Notes under the pieces: model-generated
The model's input: only the letters and a program-made list of their open reading frames with translations
Databases searched by the model: none
Told to the model about the DNA's origin: nothing
NCBI GenBank assembly: GCA_946811695.1
Contig: OX328124.1
Coordinates: 95,627,304-95,691,303, forward strand
Length of the DNA stretch: 64,000 bases
Direction: 5' to 3'
From: Gonocerus acuteangulatus
Lineage: Eukaryota > Arthropoda > Insecta > Hemiptera > Coreidae
Part shown: piece by piece, positions 1 through 10,259 of the stretch
Position numbering within the stretch: position 1 is the stretch's first letter
Layout of the letters: the number at the start of each line of letters is the position of its first letter
Translations under genes and position numbers: made by a program

Positions 1-485
1 CAGCTACTTTTTTTTCTATTCATATCGATTTTCTGAATTGTTACTTATTAAAACTTTTAAGGTATATTTTTCATTCATAATATCCCGTTAAATATTAAAC
101 CTACAACATTGATCTTGGTATCACCTGAAAGGAAAATTAATAGGCTACAACGTTTTTATCGAGGTGTTTTTACGTAAAAGGCTTGGTTTCAGTGATAAAT
201 AGGAATTTGTCTACAAAAGGGCGATATTTTTCATTTTTTTTGCGTTTCACGCGCCAACGTTGCGTCGGATCAAAAGATGTCTCGGAATAAATTAGTCTTA
301 AAATTAAATTTTCTATCAGAATTCGTCATAAAAAATACCTGCCGCCATTAGAAAATCAAGAGTTAGATGCGCTGGAGAAAAACTGGAGAATGTTACAAAG
401 TCAACTAAACCTTTAAAAGAACCCTCATGCAACATAACTAAGACCTACCAAGATTTATTTCGAAATTCCAACAACTCTAGGAGGA
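1..485. other. AT-rich stretch, no gene seen
   Basis: AT-rich sequence with homopolymer runs. I see no convincing exon, RNA gene or recognisable repeat. Confidence 0.5.
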
Positions 486-604
486 AAAGGGGGTGGACAC
501 ATATACTGGGTAGACATGCGCGCCGAGGCTAAATCCTCCGGCGGCGGCGCGCCGGACAAAAATGGTCGGCGGTGGCGGCGCGCGCGGCGTGGGCTATTTT
601 TTAA

Positions 605-1395
605 CCTCATTAAATATGTTTACATACATACATATATATATTTGTCCGATATTTCACAGGCTCAGAAATAGTCCGATTTTAATGAACTTTGGTACAAAAA
701 TCGTCTAATTTGAAGCGTAAGCTCGTTAATCAGGATAATCCGTCCTCCGGAACATGGGGTTTGATACGGAATTCGTGCGAAAAAAAAATGTTTAGAGCCT
801 TCAGCTTCAATTCAGGAAAATAAATATGCTTTAGGTCCACCCGACAAACCTAGTAATGTTCGCGCGAACGCCAGCGTACACTATTTTGTAACGTTTTTTT
901 CCAGTTTAGTCACCGCTCAAACATATTTATGCTAAAACCGCAACTCTTACGTTTTTGGGTTTAAATGCTTGCAGATAATCGCGTCCCCTAACATAAGGAA
1001 ACGAATGGAACCATTTTTAAGACTATATCTGTAACAGTCATTGAGATAAGTAGAACAAACATTAATGTAACTCATTTTCGGTTTTGTTTTATGAAATCGT
1101 GGGATTCCATTGAAATGTGTTGTATGTGTTTGAATTTCATCTAAACTAAGATATTGTTAAGGACTTAATTTGGAGTTAAGGAAGTATTCGAAAAAAAAAA
1201 TTTTTTTAATCGGTTGAAAAGTTGTGGCAAGGGGAAGGTTACCATTCGAAAGCTTACTGATGACTCTATAAAAATGGTTATAAAGTAATTTCCGATGGGG
1301 TGATGTAAATCGGAGAAATAAAGGTTTAAATCTTCGAAAGCATTTCTTTTGTTCTTTTGAACGGGGTTTTGTGTTTGTTTAACTCACTTGTTTCA
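605..1395 (+). repeat. R-family dispersed repeat, old copy (body)
   Basis: This stretch follows the copy at 13.2-13.9 kb in the same order: a GTCCGATTTTAATGAA/GGTACAAAAATCG block, the CTCGTTAATCAG block, CTTACGTTTTTGGGTT, GTGGGATTCCATTGAA, TTTGGAGTTAAGGAAG, and CGAAAGCTTACTGATG followed by ATCGGAGAAATAA. It is much more diverged than the 13-kb and 36-kb copies. Its presumed right end (GGAACCGCGCTAAGATGACG) lies at 4173-4213, so the copy was probably split by the SINE tail, fold-back element and satellite in between. No coding capacity is seen. Confidence 0.65.
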
Positions 1396-1401
1396 TATTG
1401 T

Positions 1402-1404
<3 letters not shown>

Positions 1405-1436
<32 letters not shown>

Positions 1437-1465
1437 GGCGCATCTACATCTAGGTCATTAGCGCC
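1405..1465 (-). mobile_element. Tail-only SINE (36-nt stem-loop plus poly-A)
   Basis: Read on the minus strand, GGCGC, an 18-19 nt loop and GCGCCGT are followed by about 30 A. A 12-bp direct repeat TCATATTGTAAT flanks it (1393-1404 and 1466-1477), which is a target-site duplication typical of LINE-mediated retrotransposition. Only the last 36 nt of the SINE seen complete at 40911-41101 are present. The GGCGC and GCGCC ends can pair into a 5-bp stem. Confidence 0.8.
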
Positions 1466-1617
1466 TCATATTGTAATTGTCAGAAAAATTAGTCTATTAG
1501 TAAAAGAAGGCGAGAAAATAAGAAACTAAACAATAATAGCAAGGTAGGGATTGTCGGGGTTCGGTCACTGCTACTTAATAAAACTACATTTTATCATAAA
1601 AATGGTTTTATTGTGCC

Positions 1618-1650
1618 GACGTTTCGGCTTGAACTTCAAGCCTTCATCAG
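1618..1650 (-). ncRNA. Hammerhead-like motif, left arm
   Basis: On the minus strand the order is CTGATGA, one extra A, GGCTTGAA-GT-TTCAAGCC stem-loop, GAAACGTC. A canonical hammerhead has CUGANGA, stem II, GAAA, stem III, then NUH. The extra A before stem II and the lack of a loop in stem III (ACGU is self-complementary) are departures, so activity is uncertain and may need a dimer. Confidence 0.45.
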
Positions 1651-1691
1651 GGCTGTAAAAAACAAGTAGGACGGATGTAGTACTGAAATAT

Positions 1692-1700
<9 letters not shown>

Positions 1701-1741
<41 letters not shown>
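1701..1741. repeat. (TA)n microsatellite
   Basis: About 20 TA dinucleotides inside the fold-back element. An apparent reading frame through it (minus strand, 1571-1789) is a product of the repeat. Confidence 0.95.
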
Positions 1742-1748
<7 letters not shown>

Positions 1749-2249
1749 CCTACAAACATAAATACACATACATATATACATACATACATATGTGGAAAAA
1801 GACAAAAACATAAAATACTAGAACATAATATATAGAAGTGAACATAATATATAGTGTTTGGAAGAACATAATATATAGTGTTTGGATTATTAGGAAAACA
1901 GATATAAGAATAACAGGTTGCATATTAGATTAGATATAAGAATAACAATATGGGCTTACCGATGGGAAGATAGAGAACTATTCCTCACAAATGCGGGATC
2001 ATTTCTGACAGTTAATACAGGGAAATATAGGAAGAAAGGAGTTGGTGAGGGGGAGGGGGGTTCTGGACCACCCAATGGACAGAGAACATAGAAGATGAAA
2101 GAAAGAGCGGCAAAGTACAGTAAGGGGTCATAAAGTCATAAAATGCTGTGTTAATGGAAAGGGAGGCAGGTATAAAGGGCTATATTGCAGGCGGTATAGG
2201 GGATTAGGATGGAGTTTTTAATAAATGGGCCTACTTGTTTTTTACAGCC

Positions 2250-2282
2250 CTGATGAAGGCTTGAAGTTCAAGCCGAAACGTC
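2250..2282 (+). ncRNA. Hammerhead-like motif, right arm
   Basis: Exact inverted partner of the motif at 1618-1650: CTGATGA at 2250-2256, hairpin GGCTTGAA/TTCAAGCC, GAAAC at 2275-2279, GTC to 2282. The two arms would pair with each other in a full-length transcript, competing with the local fold. Confidence 0.45.
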
Positions 2283-2423
2283 GGCACAATAAAACCATTT
2301 TTATGATAAAATGTAGTTTTATTAAGTAGCAGTGACCGAACCCCGACAATCCCTACCTTGCATCATCAACGGTCAACGATCTCCTCTCAATAAACAATAA
2401 TAGTGTTTTCGCAGTGCGAACGT

Positions 2424-4090
2424 TTGTTGGCGAGGGAGTCAGTTCCGGTTAGGTTACTGTCACTTTCAAGTTGCAGCGACTTCCTTCTGTTTGTTGGCGA
2501 GGGAGTCAGTTCCGGTTAGGTTACTGTCACTTTCCAGTTGCAGCGACTTCCTTCTGTTTGTTGGCGAGGGAGTCAGTTCCGGTTAGGTTACTGTCACTTT
2601 CCAGTTGCAGCGACTTCCTTCTGTTTGTTGGCGAGGAGTCAGTTCCGGTTAGGTTACTGTCAGTTTCCAGTTGCAGCGACTTCCTTCTGTTTGTTGGCGA
2701 GGGAGTCAGTTCCGGTTAGGTTACTGTCACTTTCCAGTTGCAGCGACTTCCTTCTGTTTGTTGGCGAGGGAGTCAGTTCCGGTTAGGTTACTGTCACTTT
2801 CCAGTTGCAGCGACTTCCTTCTGTTTGTTGGCGAGGAGTCAGTTCCGGTTAGGTTACTGTCAGTTTCCAGTTGCAGCGACTTCCTTCTGTTTGTTGGCGA
2901 GGGAGTCAGTTCCGGTTAGGTTACTGTCACTTTCCAGTTGCAGCGACTTCCTTCTGTTTGTTGGCGAGGAGTCAGTTCCGGTTAGGTTACTGTCAGTTTC
3001 CAGTTGCAGCGACTTCCTTCTGTTTGTTGGCGAGGAGTCAGTTCCGGTTAGGTTACTGTCACTTTCCAGTTGCAGCGACTTCCTTCTGTTTGTTGGCGAG
3101 GAGTCAGTTCCGGTTAGGTTACTGTCAGTTTCCAGTTGCAGCGACTTCCTTCTGTTTGTTGGCGAGGGAGTCAGTTCCGGTTAGGTTACTGTCACTTTCC
3201 AGTTGAAGCGACTTCCTTCTGTTTGTTGGCGAGGGAGTCAGTTCCGGTTAGGTTACTGTCAGTTTCCAGTTGCAGCGACTTCCTTCTGTTTGTTGGCGAG
3301 GAGTCAGTTCCGGTTAGGTTACTGTCAGTTTCCAGTTGCAGCGACTTCCTTCTGTTTGATGGCGAGGGAGTCAGTTCCGGTTAGGTTACTGTCAGTTTCC
3401 AGTTGCAGCGACTTCCTTCTGTTTGTTGGCGAGGGAGTCAGTTCCGGTTAGGTTACTGTCAGGTTCCAGTTGCAGCGACTTCCTTCTGTTTGTTGGCGAG
3501 GGAGTCAGTTCCGGTTAGGTTACTGTCACTTTCCAGTTGAAGCGACTTCCTTCTGTTTGTTGGCGAGGGAGTCAGTTCCGGTTAGGTTACTGTCAGTTTC
3601 CAGTTGCAGCGACTTCCTTCTGTTTGTTGGCGAGGAGTCAGTTCCGGTTAGGTTACTGTCAGTTTCCAGTTGCAGCGACTTCCTTCTGTTTGATGGCGAG
3701 GGAGTCAGTTCCGGTTAGGTTACTGTCAGTTTCCAGTTGCAGCGACTTCCTTCTGTTTGTTGGCGAGGAGTCAGTTCCGTTTAGGTTACTGTCAGTTTCC
3801 AGTTGCAGCGACTTCCTTCTGTTTGTTGGCGAGGGAGTCAGTTCCGGTTAGGTTACTGTCAGTTTCCAGTTGCAGCGACTTCCTTCTGTTTGTTGGCGAG
3901 GGAGTCAGTTCCGGTTAGGTTACTGTCAGTTTCCAGTTGCAGCGACTTCCTTCTGTTTGTTGGCGAGGGAGTCAGTTCCGGTTAGGTTACTGTCAGTTTC
4001 CAGTTGCAGCGACTTCCTTCTGTTTGTTGGCGAGGGAGTCAGTTCCGGTTAGGTTACTGTCAGTTTCCAGTTGCGGTGACTTACTTCTGT
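2424..4090. repeat. 67-bp satellite, about 26 units
   Basis: Tandem array with a 67-bp unit (66 bp where GAGGGAG is shortened to GAGGAG). Each unit contains GTCAGTTCCGGTTAGGTTAC, a TGTCA(C/G)TTTCCAGTTGCAG block and CGACTTCCTTCTG. Diagnostic differences (GAGGG or GAGG, C or G after GTCA, GAAG for GCAG, GATGG for GTTGG) show higher-order structure: a 3-unit, 200-bp period near 2471-2870 and a 5-unit, 334-bp period near 3203-3870. The last five units are nearly uniform. It is open in several frames because the unit lacks stops and its length shifts frame; I do not regard it as coding. The first (2424) and last (4080) units are the most divergent, as expected at array edges. Confidence 0.95.
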
Positions 4091-4172
4091 TTGAGATTTT
4101 ATTTTACATTTTTAACGAAACATCAAACCCTAGCAAAAACTGTATTTATTCCTTCACTAATAGCACTAGGGT

Positions 4173-4213
4173 TATTAACGGAACCGCGCTAAGATGACGC
4201 AGTTCCTGTGAGT
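4173..4213 (+). repeat. R-family right terminus
   Basis: GGAACCGCGCTAAGATGACG followed by CAGTTCCTGTGAGTCGGACT. The same block ends the copies at 14.2, 37.1 and 60.4 kb and appears reversed at 8.5, 31.6, 51.9, 60.9 and 63.8 kb. It is the probable end of the old copy that begins at 605. Confidence 0.65.
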
Positions 4214-4612
4214 CGGACTATTTTTTAGTTTTTCTCTTAATTTGCGAGGTTTCCAAACTATTTCCCTCAAAAGCTGGATTTATTTGTTAAGTTAAGGAGC
4301 ATGTTTATATTAAATTATTTTATCTTAAGCTTCAAACTTTGTCATTTTCTGATCAACAATCACAACACACAAGCGTTTACGGGATCAGAAGGTAAGCTCA
4401 AAATGGCGCCGGCAGGTCAAGACGTAGCGCACTCGCAAGTTTTCCTACCCTCACCCACCCGTTACACCATTTTGTCTAATTTGGCCAACGAAATCGGCGC
4501 GCCGACTGGATAGGCTAGGCGGCGGCGCGCCACTCAAAACCCGGCGCGGCGTAGCGGCGCCGGCGCGGCGCGCATGTCTAATTCTGGGACACCTTGTATA
4601 GCATTTCTATGT

Positions 4613-4684
4613 CAAATTCAACATTTTTCATTTCAAATTTAACTTTTTCTCATTGACATCAGATTTGAAAAAGTTGAATTTGAC
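4613..4684. repeat. Small imperfect inverted repeat
   Basis: GTCAAATTCAAC at the left and GTTGAATTTGAC at the right are exact reverse complements around a 48-nt spacer rich in CATTTTTCATTTC-like words. Function unknown. Confidence 0.5.
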
Positions 4685-4788
4685 TTGTAAATTATCAAAT
4701 ATACATTTATACACACACACGCAAGCACGCACGAATAATTTATATTATATATATAATATATATGTATATTTATGTCACGAATAATTTA

Positions 4789-4825
4789 TTGAGAAGAGGT
4801 CAATTATTGACCTCTTCTCAATAAA
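4789..4825. repeat. Perfect short hairpin
   Basis: ATTGAGAAGAGGTCAAT and ATTGACCTCTTCTCAAT are exact reverse complements with almost no loop. No T-run or gene lies beside it, so I do not call it a terminator. Confidence 0.6.
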
Positions 4826-5180
4826 CGGCCTCGTAGGTCAATAAATTTTATACATTATTTATTTTCTTGGCGCGTTTTTATTAACAAATGATTCTTAATG
4901 ATTAAATAAAACGTCTATAAACTAACAAAAACAGATTAAACTTTTAGATAAAATGCACGAGCCATGGCTGATCTCGTACTTTGTAACATTTTTTTATTTT
5001 CATCACGCGTTTCTAGCTCTCTTTTCAAAAGAATATTCTGATTTTGATTTTAAAAATTATGTATTTTTTTAAAATAAAACGTCAACAAACTTACAAAACA
5101 GAGTCTATACTTTTAAATAACATTATAAGGACCTATGAATTCGACCCGATCACGTCAGGAAGTGCCAAAAAAATTATATG

Positions 5181-5299
<119 letters not shown>

Positions 5300-5300
<1 letters not shown>

Positions 5301-5960
5301 TCATTTATTTATTGTGCTCGGGTTATGAAACTTTTTATTTTGCACTAATTGCGTCATCGTGTCGAATTGATAGGTGAGTTTTCCTTCCTGCCAGAAGGAA
5401 GAAAGTAAGCAAGAAGAATGATTCAATTCTAAAGGAAGGTTATCAACCGCTCTACTAATCTTCCTGATAGTATAGAACAAGAGGAAATAACTTCCAAACC
5501 TTAATATAGAATTTGTTAAGCTTCGGAGATATCAAAAGCTCGCACACATTTAACAAACGAAACGAACGGCCTGTTTGATAAGTTTTCCAGAGATAAACGG
5601 TTTGTGAGTTATATCGGCAGCGGTCTACCCCTGTGTATCCTGCTAATAAAGTTAAGGGAAGCCAAGAGGTGGAGATGGTCTCTCGGAGGTGGGAAGCGAA
5701 CCGTATGAAGCTGGGGCATTCAGGGGGAAAACTACCCTCATTACAACTTTAATCGGCCAAAACACAAGATTAAGAACCAACTCTCTCTCTTGGATTACTC
5801 GGCAAACATATCAACTTACTGGATTTACTTCATTTTATCTAGAAATGCTACAAACTAAGGAATTAAAAAGCTCTTATATGTACTTGGTAGTATATAGAGA
5901 ACGCATTAAGTTGAAGTGAGCCTGTCAATTCTGAGTACGCCTCTCGGACGGGAACCTGAA
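5300..5960. other. Unassigned sequence, no gene seen
   Basis: Moderately AT-rich. The open stretch at 5689-5919 (76 codons) has no recognisable domain. The segment ends in a hammerhead-like arrangement at 5962-5999. Confidence 0.4.
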
Positions 5961-5961
5961 C

Positions 5962-5999
5962 ACGTTAAGCTCTGATGATAGCGGCAGGAGATGCTGAAA
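5962..5999 (+). ncRNA. Possible degenerate hammerhead-like motif
   Basis: CTCTGATGATAGC, a GGCAGGAGAT loop, GCT and GAAAGCGC occur in the order of a hammerhead core with a short stem II (AGC/GCT). It is followed by an ATAATAAAATTTTATTAT palindrome. No inverted partner was found nearby. Confidence 0.25.
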
Positions 6000-6009
6000 G
6001 CGCCTAGCG

Positions 6010-6840
6010 TTCATAATAAAATTTTATTATAAAGCGTGTCTCATCTATCGTCTTGGATATCAGTGAAATGGAAAATGCGAACGGAAACGGAGGCGGCAAA
6101 AAAACGACTTATGGTCTATGTTATCATAGCGTGGTTCCATCTGATTTCTGGTGATTTAGAGCTACCACTCAGCTCCGATCCTCAGTACAAATCCGATTAG
6201 TTGGAATTGCATCTTCTTTCGAATAATGGTTATACCTGTTCTGATTTTGATTACCGATATAAACCAAATTTGGAGGGTCGATAAAGGTTCCAAAGTTACA
6301 CATTTCTGTCCAATTGGGGTATTTCTACATGTTCTGGAATCAATGTCATATGACAAACGTTTACATTCTATTTGTATTCTTAGAACCATTTCTAAAAAGT
6401 ACCTTCTAAGATAATACAATAGTTATTTATATGACCAGAAAAAGGAAGCTCTCTTCTTTTCAAAGAGCCCCAAGAGGTAAAAATGGAACAATCTTAAGTC
6501 GGAATCTTAATATGGAATTTCAAAAACGTCAGGTACATTTTTCGCTTACAGAGTTTAGGCTCATACGGATTGGGAAAAATTATTATCTTGGGGTGATGAT
6601 TTTAAATCTGCAATTATTTTTGGTGTTAAAAAATGTATAATGCCAGTTTACTTGAAAGCGGAAAAATATTAAATTTACTTGACGAAATATAATAATAAAG
6701 AATATCATTATTTAACGATTGTAGTTTTCCTTTAATTTATTCTCTAAAACAAATAAATTTGTGACAAAAAACAAGTCGATATCTTTTACCAAACTCGAGA
6801 TATAAAATAAAACATTTGCAACCTATTTTATTTCATTTCT
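6010..6840. other. AT-rich stretch, no gene seen
   Basis: Opposing 60-85 codon frames at 6162-6419 overlap on both strands and contain no domain I recognise. Confidence 0.4.
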
Positions 6841-6846
6841 CAGGCC

Positions 6847-7095
6847 CTAATGCGCATTGGACGAAACACGTGTTGACTATTTTTCGATGCAAAATCATAA
6901 AAAATAAATTTGAAGCTCAGTTCACTTCGATGCTCCTATTTTTGCCTGGACTTTTCTGCTAGGCTGAAATTTTTCAAATGTTATCTCCATAAAGTTAATG
7001 GTTTTATTGCTAATTTATTCAAAATCATCTAGAGTAATATCTAAGGCGCATTGTACCAAACACGTGTCGACTAATTTTCAATGCAGAATTATAAG
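6847..7095. repeat. Two direct copies of a GAAACACGTGT motif
   Basis: CTAATGCGCATTGGACGAAACACGTG (6847-6872) and the matching block CTAAGGCGCATTGTACCAAACACGTG (7041-7066) are each followed by T(G/C)GACTA-TTTTC-ATGCA. They are 194 bp apart. The GAA-ACACGTGT portion resembles the end of a hammerhead-like core with an 8-nt palindromic third stem, in the same orientation twice rather than inverted. Confidence 0.5.
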
Positions 7096-7099
7096 AAAA

Positions 7100-8100
7100 A
7101 AAATGGTCCCGATCGATGACCCCACCACATTATACACCACTTGTAAGGCAGAGAAAATAAATGCTTAAGTGTTGGTTTCGTTGCATTGAACGGTTCTTGT
7201 TCTGTCTGTTGGTAATGTCCTGACGTTTTTCTAGCTGATTTTAGCAGTAAAATAAATTTGCCAGCGAAACAAGATAACGTTTCTGTGCATAATGGCGCCT
7301 AAAATATCATTTTTCTACATGATTTCCATGGACTGGTAGTTCCTTGGTTTTGTGGAGTTATATTTTCCACAAAATACTATATCAAGCTAGTAATTCAAAG
7401 CTTTCTAAAAAACACCAACGATAAGAACGTTATGGAATCGCGCTACCGTTATGGAGCCGAACGTTACGCATGGAGTTGGACTTTTTCACGCTTTGGTGCA
7501 GTGACAATTATGCTAGCGGGTCAAATCTAAGAATCATGGCAAGTTAATTTATTCAATGAAATAAATATGAAATGAATGGTAAATATGACGCTGTGCGGAC
7601 TGCCAAAAGCCTTTGCTCTATTGGCCATGAATTAATTTACCACGCTGCATTATAAAACCCCGTAGCATAATCAGTAACTTGCCCAAGCGAAAGAATTCTG
7701 GGTCCAAATCCGAGCGTGAGGTGTTAATATTTCTAAAACCTGATTAAAAATATTAGTTCTAATCCTTGAAAGTGATTCTTCGATCCGTGTTTCATAACTA
7801 GTTTCTAGTAGACTCCTTGAGGAATCCCCAGAAGGGGTGTGTAGAAGAAGGTCGATTATGCACATGCATGAACAGGTTTCGCCCTACGGCCTTGGATGTG
7901 ACCCCTGAGGCTCTCATGCACCAACCTAGGATAAAAAACCTGTTTTGCCCCTGTTTCCTCTTTTTGCATATCATAATTTTAGGTAATCTCGTATCAAATC
8001 AAAAATTATCTATAGCTCATACTTCATTTATTTCATAACTTTAAAATTGTGCGTTTCAATTCTCAATAAAGATTCATTTTGATTGGCTTTGCTATTCTAA
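7100..8100. other. Unassigned sequence, no gene seen
   Basis: Nothing recognisable. Short opposing frames at 7671-7865 and 7817-8038 overlap and lack domains. Confidence 0.4.
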
Positions 8101-8106
8101 ATTCAT

Positions 8107-8304
8107 CCGGTGGCCGTGAGTGCTAAGGCGTATGCACTCCATGTCTAAGGTCGTTGGTTTGATTCCCACTAGGAGTGCTGGTTTTTCTATCAAAAAAAGA
8201 AAAGGCATCAGCCCTATCCTGGCAAGAAAAGGAAAATAGCCTATAGATAACCCGTCCTAAAATTCTGTGTCAATAATAAATGGACGTTAAAATTTAAATA
8301 AATA
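8107..8304 (+). mobile_element. tRNA-derived SINE (type B), near full length
   Basis: The head resembles a tRNA promoter: GGTGGCCGTGAGTGCTAAGG (A-box region) and GGTTTGATTCCCACT (B box), about 45 nt apart. The body follows (AAAAGAAAAGGCATCAGCCC), then the core CCTATAGATAACCCGTCC, then the tail AATAAATGGACGTTAAAATT ending in TAAATAAATA. The same modules recur at 18.4 (minus), 22.8, 33.3, 53.7 and 61.4 kb (minus). RNA polymerase III transcription and LINE-dependent mobility are inferred. No clear target duplication was found. Confidence 0.8.
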
Positions 8305-8514
8305 GTCAAATTAAAAATTAAACAAATTCCAATATCCTGATCAGGTAATATACCATAAAAAATCCGAAATATTTATGATCGCGAAAATTAAAGTGTTCTT
8401 TTATAATTATTTATTTATTCACTAACAATAATGATAATGAATAATTAAAAAATATTAGAAAATATTCTTAATAAAAAAATTATTATATTTATTCGGACTT
8501 TTTTAAAACGGATA

Positions 8515-8730
8515 AAGTCCGACTCGCAGGAACTGCTCTTAGGGCGGTTCTGTGCATATCCCTAGTATCATTAGGAAAGGAATAGGTGCAGTTATTGGTA
8601 GGTATTGATTTTTCGTAAAAAATATAAAATGACATCTCAAAGAGAAGGAAGATTCAAGGCTCCACAAGTGGAAAGAGATAGTATTTTAAGCGGATACTAC
8701 TCCCCAGGAGGGTTAGAGATATCCCTTTAA
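8515..8730 (-). repeat. R-family right end, reversed
   Basis: AAAGTCCGACTCGCAGGAAC, GGCGGTTC, ATCCCTAGTATCATTAGGAA and an AAATATAAAATGACATCTC block, matching 31.64-31.87 kb and 63.80-64.00 kb. The copy does not continue recognisably past about 8730. Confidence 0.65.
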
Positions 8731-8734
8731 AAAT

Positions 8735-9640
8735 ACTTTCAAAAATGGGTTAATGAACCTCTTAAGAAACTTACGTTTGATTTTCTTTTGAAAAAAAAAT
8801 GTGTATTGTTTTTCTGAATGTTTTATATTATACCGTTTTCTTTATTAAACTAGTGGTCTTGAGATTTTTGTGACACAGGACGTGAAAAAGGGCTATGTCT
8901 CTGAAAACGTTCTGCATAAAATAAAACGGCTAATGAAATTTTGGAAGATTTAATTCACTACTATAAAAATTATAATTCGTGCAATTGATCCCAAAATGTA
9001 TGTATGTATGTGATTAAAATTAATTGGAAAATATTAATTAACTCAATAAATACTTGAAATAAATATTTTGTTATACGATTTCAATATCCATCCCTCCGCT
9101 ATTGGTTGAGTGCAATTAAGCGTTGTTTTTTTGTTTTTTCCTGATTAGCTTTTTTTTTAATAATCGAACAATCATTAGTACCTATTAGTTAAAAAAAATA
9201 CTAAATCCTACCAGTATATTACCCAAATGATCAGAAAGGTCGAACCGTATCAACAGAAGCATTTAAAAAGCAATTTTAAATATACATTCATAGTAATTCA
9301 ATGCAATATTTTAGGAATATACCTACTGGTAGGAAATTGGACATAAACTTTATATCGTTATTAAGGGCATTGTTTAAGGAGGATAACTATTAGGCAAACA
9401 ACAATTTAGGAAGATTATCCTTGAAGAAGGTTATTTTCCTTCATTACCTTAAAGCGTTCCTTCCGCCAGGAGCAGGGCTATTGAAGGATAGGGACGCATA
9501 TCCTTCAATATGACTCACCAGTAGATTAAAGATGACAATCAGGATGAATTATCTCAAGAAGGTTTATATTTATTCCTTCAACGAGCTTCTTGATAAGAAA
9601 TTATGCTTCATGTCACCTTATTACTCGAGCGGGGTTTGAC
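8735..9640. other. AT-rich stretch, no gene seen
   Basis: A short (TATG)n run near 9000. No coding or RNA signal recognised. Confidence 0.4.
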
Positions 9641-9656
9641 AATATATAACGTTTTA

Positions 9657-10012
9657 AATGTGGTTTAGATTGTTAGCCGACGAGGCCATAAGCAATCAGG
9701 GAATAGTTGGGATTTGGCTAAGAAAACACCAATAAGATTTTTGTAAAAATCTCTATTAAGGACGTTTTGGCTACTGTATGGTAGACCTCGTCAGCAATGA
9801 AGTGCCGGGAGGCAGAGACAGACCAAAGTTAACAGTTAAGTGGCCATTGTGAAAATATACCTGTTATATGGTACTTTGATCTTTCTCTGCCCCTACGGCA
9901 CTTTATTGCTGACGAAGGCTACCAAAGAGTAGGCAAAACGTCCTTAATACAGATTTTTACAAAAATCTTATTGATATTTTCTTAGCCGAACCTCATCTAT
10001 TCCCTGATTGCT
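9657..10012. mobile_element. Fold-back element, imperfect palindrome
   Basis: About 356 bp whose halves are reverse complements with scattered changes. The left half has TTGGCTAAGAAAACACCAAT, AGGACGTTTTGGCTAC and CCTCGTCAGC; the right half has GCTGACGAAGGCTACC, GTAGGCAAAACGTCC and TTTTCTTAGCCGAA. An imperfect 12-bp repeat TATAAC(G/A)TTTTA flanks it. The conserved end TTAGCCGACGAGG lies on the left. The hammerhead-like core is damaged (GCAAAAC for CCGAAAC). Same architecture as 51974-52320. Confidence 0.65.
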
Positions 10013-10083
10013 TATAACATTTTAGTTCCTAGTAATTTATGTTCCCATCCTCAACGAATATTATATTTCTTAATAACATTATT

Positions 10084-10224
10084 GCAACTGTTTCAGGGTT
10101 CCGTTGTAGAACGAATTGGTGGTCTGTATCAAGAGCAAGAATTGGCGTCCTAGGCAACAACGCAGCAAACCAACTTTTATCCTATAATCCGAAGTACACC
10201 AGCATTACAGAGTTGGCATTATAG
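10084..10224 (+). pseudogene. LINE RNase H-like relic
   Basis: An open stretch encodes WWSVSRARIGVLGNNAANQL just before its stop. In LINEs of the I/Jockey/R1 group the RNase H domain contains a W-VPSH-GI-GNE-AD-L motif, which this resembles, with N for the expected E and N for the catalytic D. Length is about 47 codons, without flanking reverse transcriptase. Probably a decayed fragment; a chance match is possible. Confidence 0.35.
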
Positions 10225-10259
10225 GTCACAGCACAGTTGGCAGCCAATGATTTGATTAT

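Larger units (their letters stand above)
1540..2390. mobile_element. Fold-back element with hammerhead-like inverted arms
   Basis: An 851-bp element flanked by a perfect 13-bp duplication, TAAACAATAATAG (1527-1539 and 2391-2403). Its arms, about 1540-1670 and 2230-2362, are near-perfect reverse complements of about 130 bp; the right side extends a further 28 nt ending CGATCTCCTCTCAA. Each arm carries CTGATGA, an 8-bp-stem hairpin (GGCTTGAA/TTCAAGCC) and GAAACGTC, resembling the hammerhead ribozyme core. Such motifs are known in Penelope-like retroelement ends, which also show inverted partial copies; I infer a non-autonomous relative. The 560-bp interior holds a (TA)n tract and short AACATAATATATAG repeats and no coding region. 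Confidence 0.7.
492..4594. mobile_element. 4.1-kb interval framed by inverted CpG-rich ends
   Basis: The left block (about 492-592) reads GGTGGACAC, then AGACATGCGCGCCG, then GC-only words such as GGCGGCGGCGCGCC. The right block (about 4493-4594) contains the same words in reverse complement: GGACACC at the outer edge, CGGCGCGCATGTCT, and GGCGGCGGCGCGCC. These are the most CpG-rich places in an otherwise AT-rich window. The arrangement suggests degenerate terminal inverted repeats of one large element into which everything between was later inserted. No flanking duplication or transposase is visible, so the class is unknown. The blocks could instead be two independent copies of one repeat. 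Confidence 0.4.

Noticed and set aside
2424..4090. CRISPR-like array
   Set aside because: Units are contiguous with no variable spacers and the context is eukaryotic.
2471..4197. Series of open frames of 60-148 codons
   Set aside because: They are shifted readings of the 67-bp satellite; sequence differences do not spare codon positions and the same text is open in several frames.
4789..4825. Rho-independent terminator
   Set aside because: Hairpin without a T-run or adjacent gene, in a eukaryotic sequence.
5540..6010. Possible LTR
   Set aside because: No direct repeat partner, primer-binding site or polypurine tract was found.
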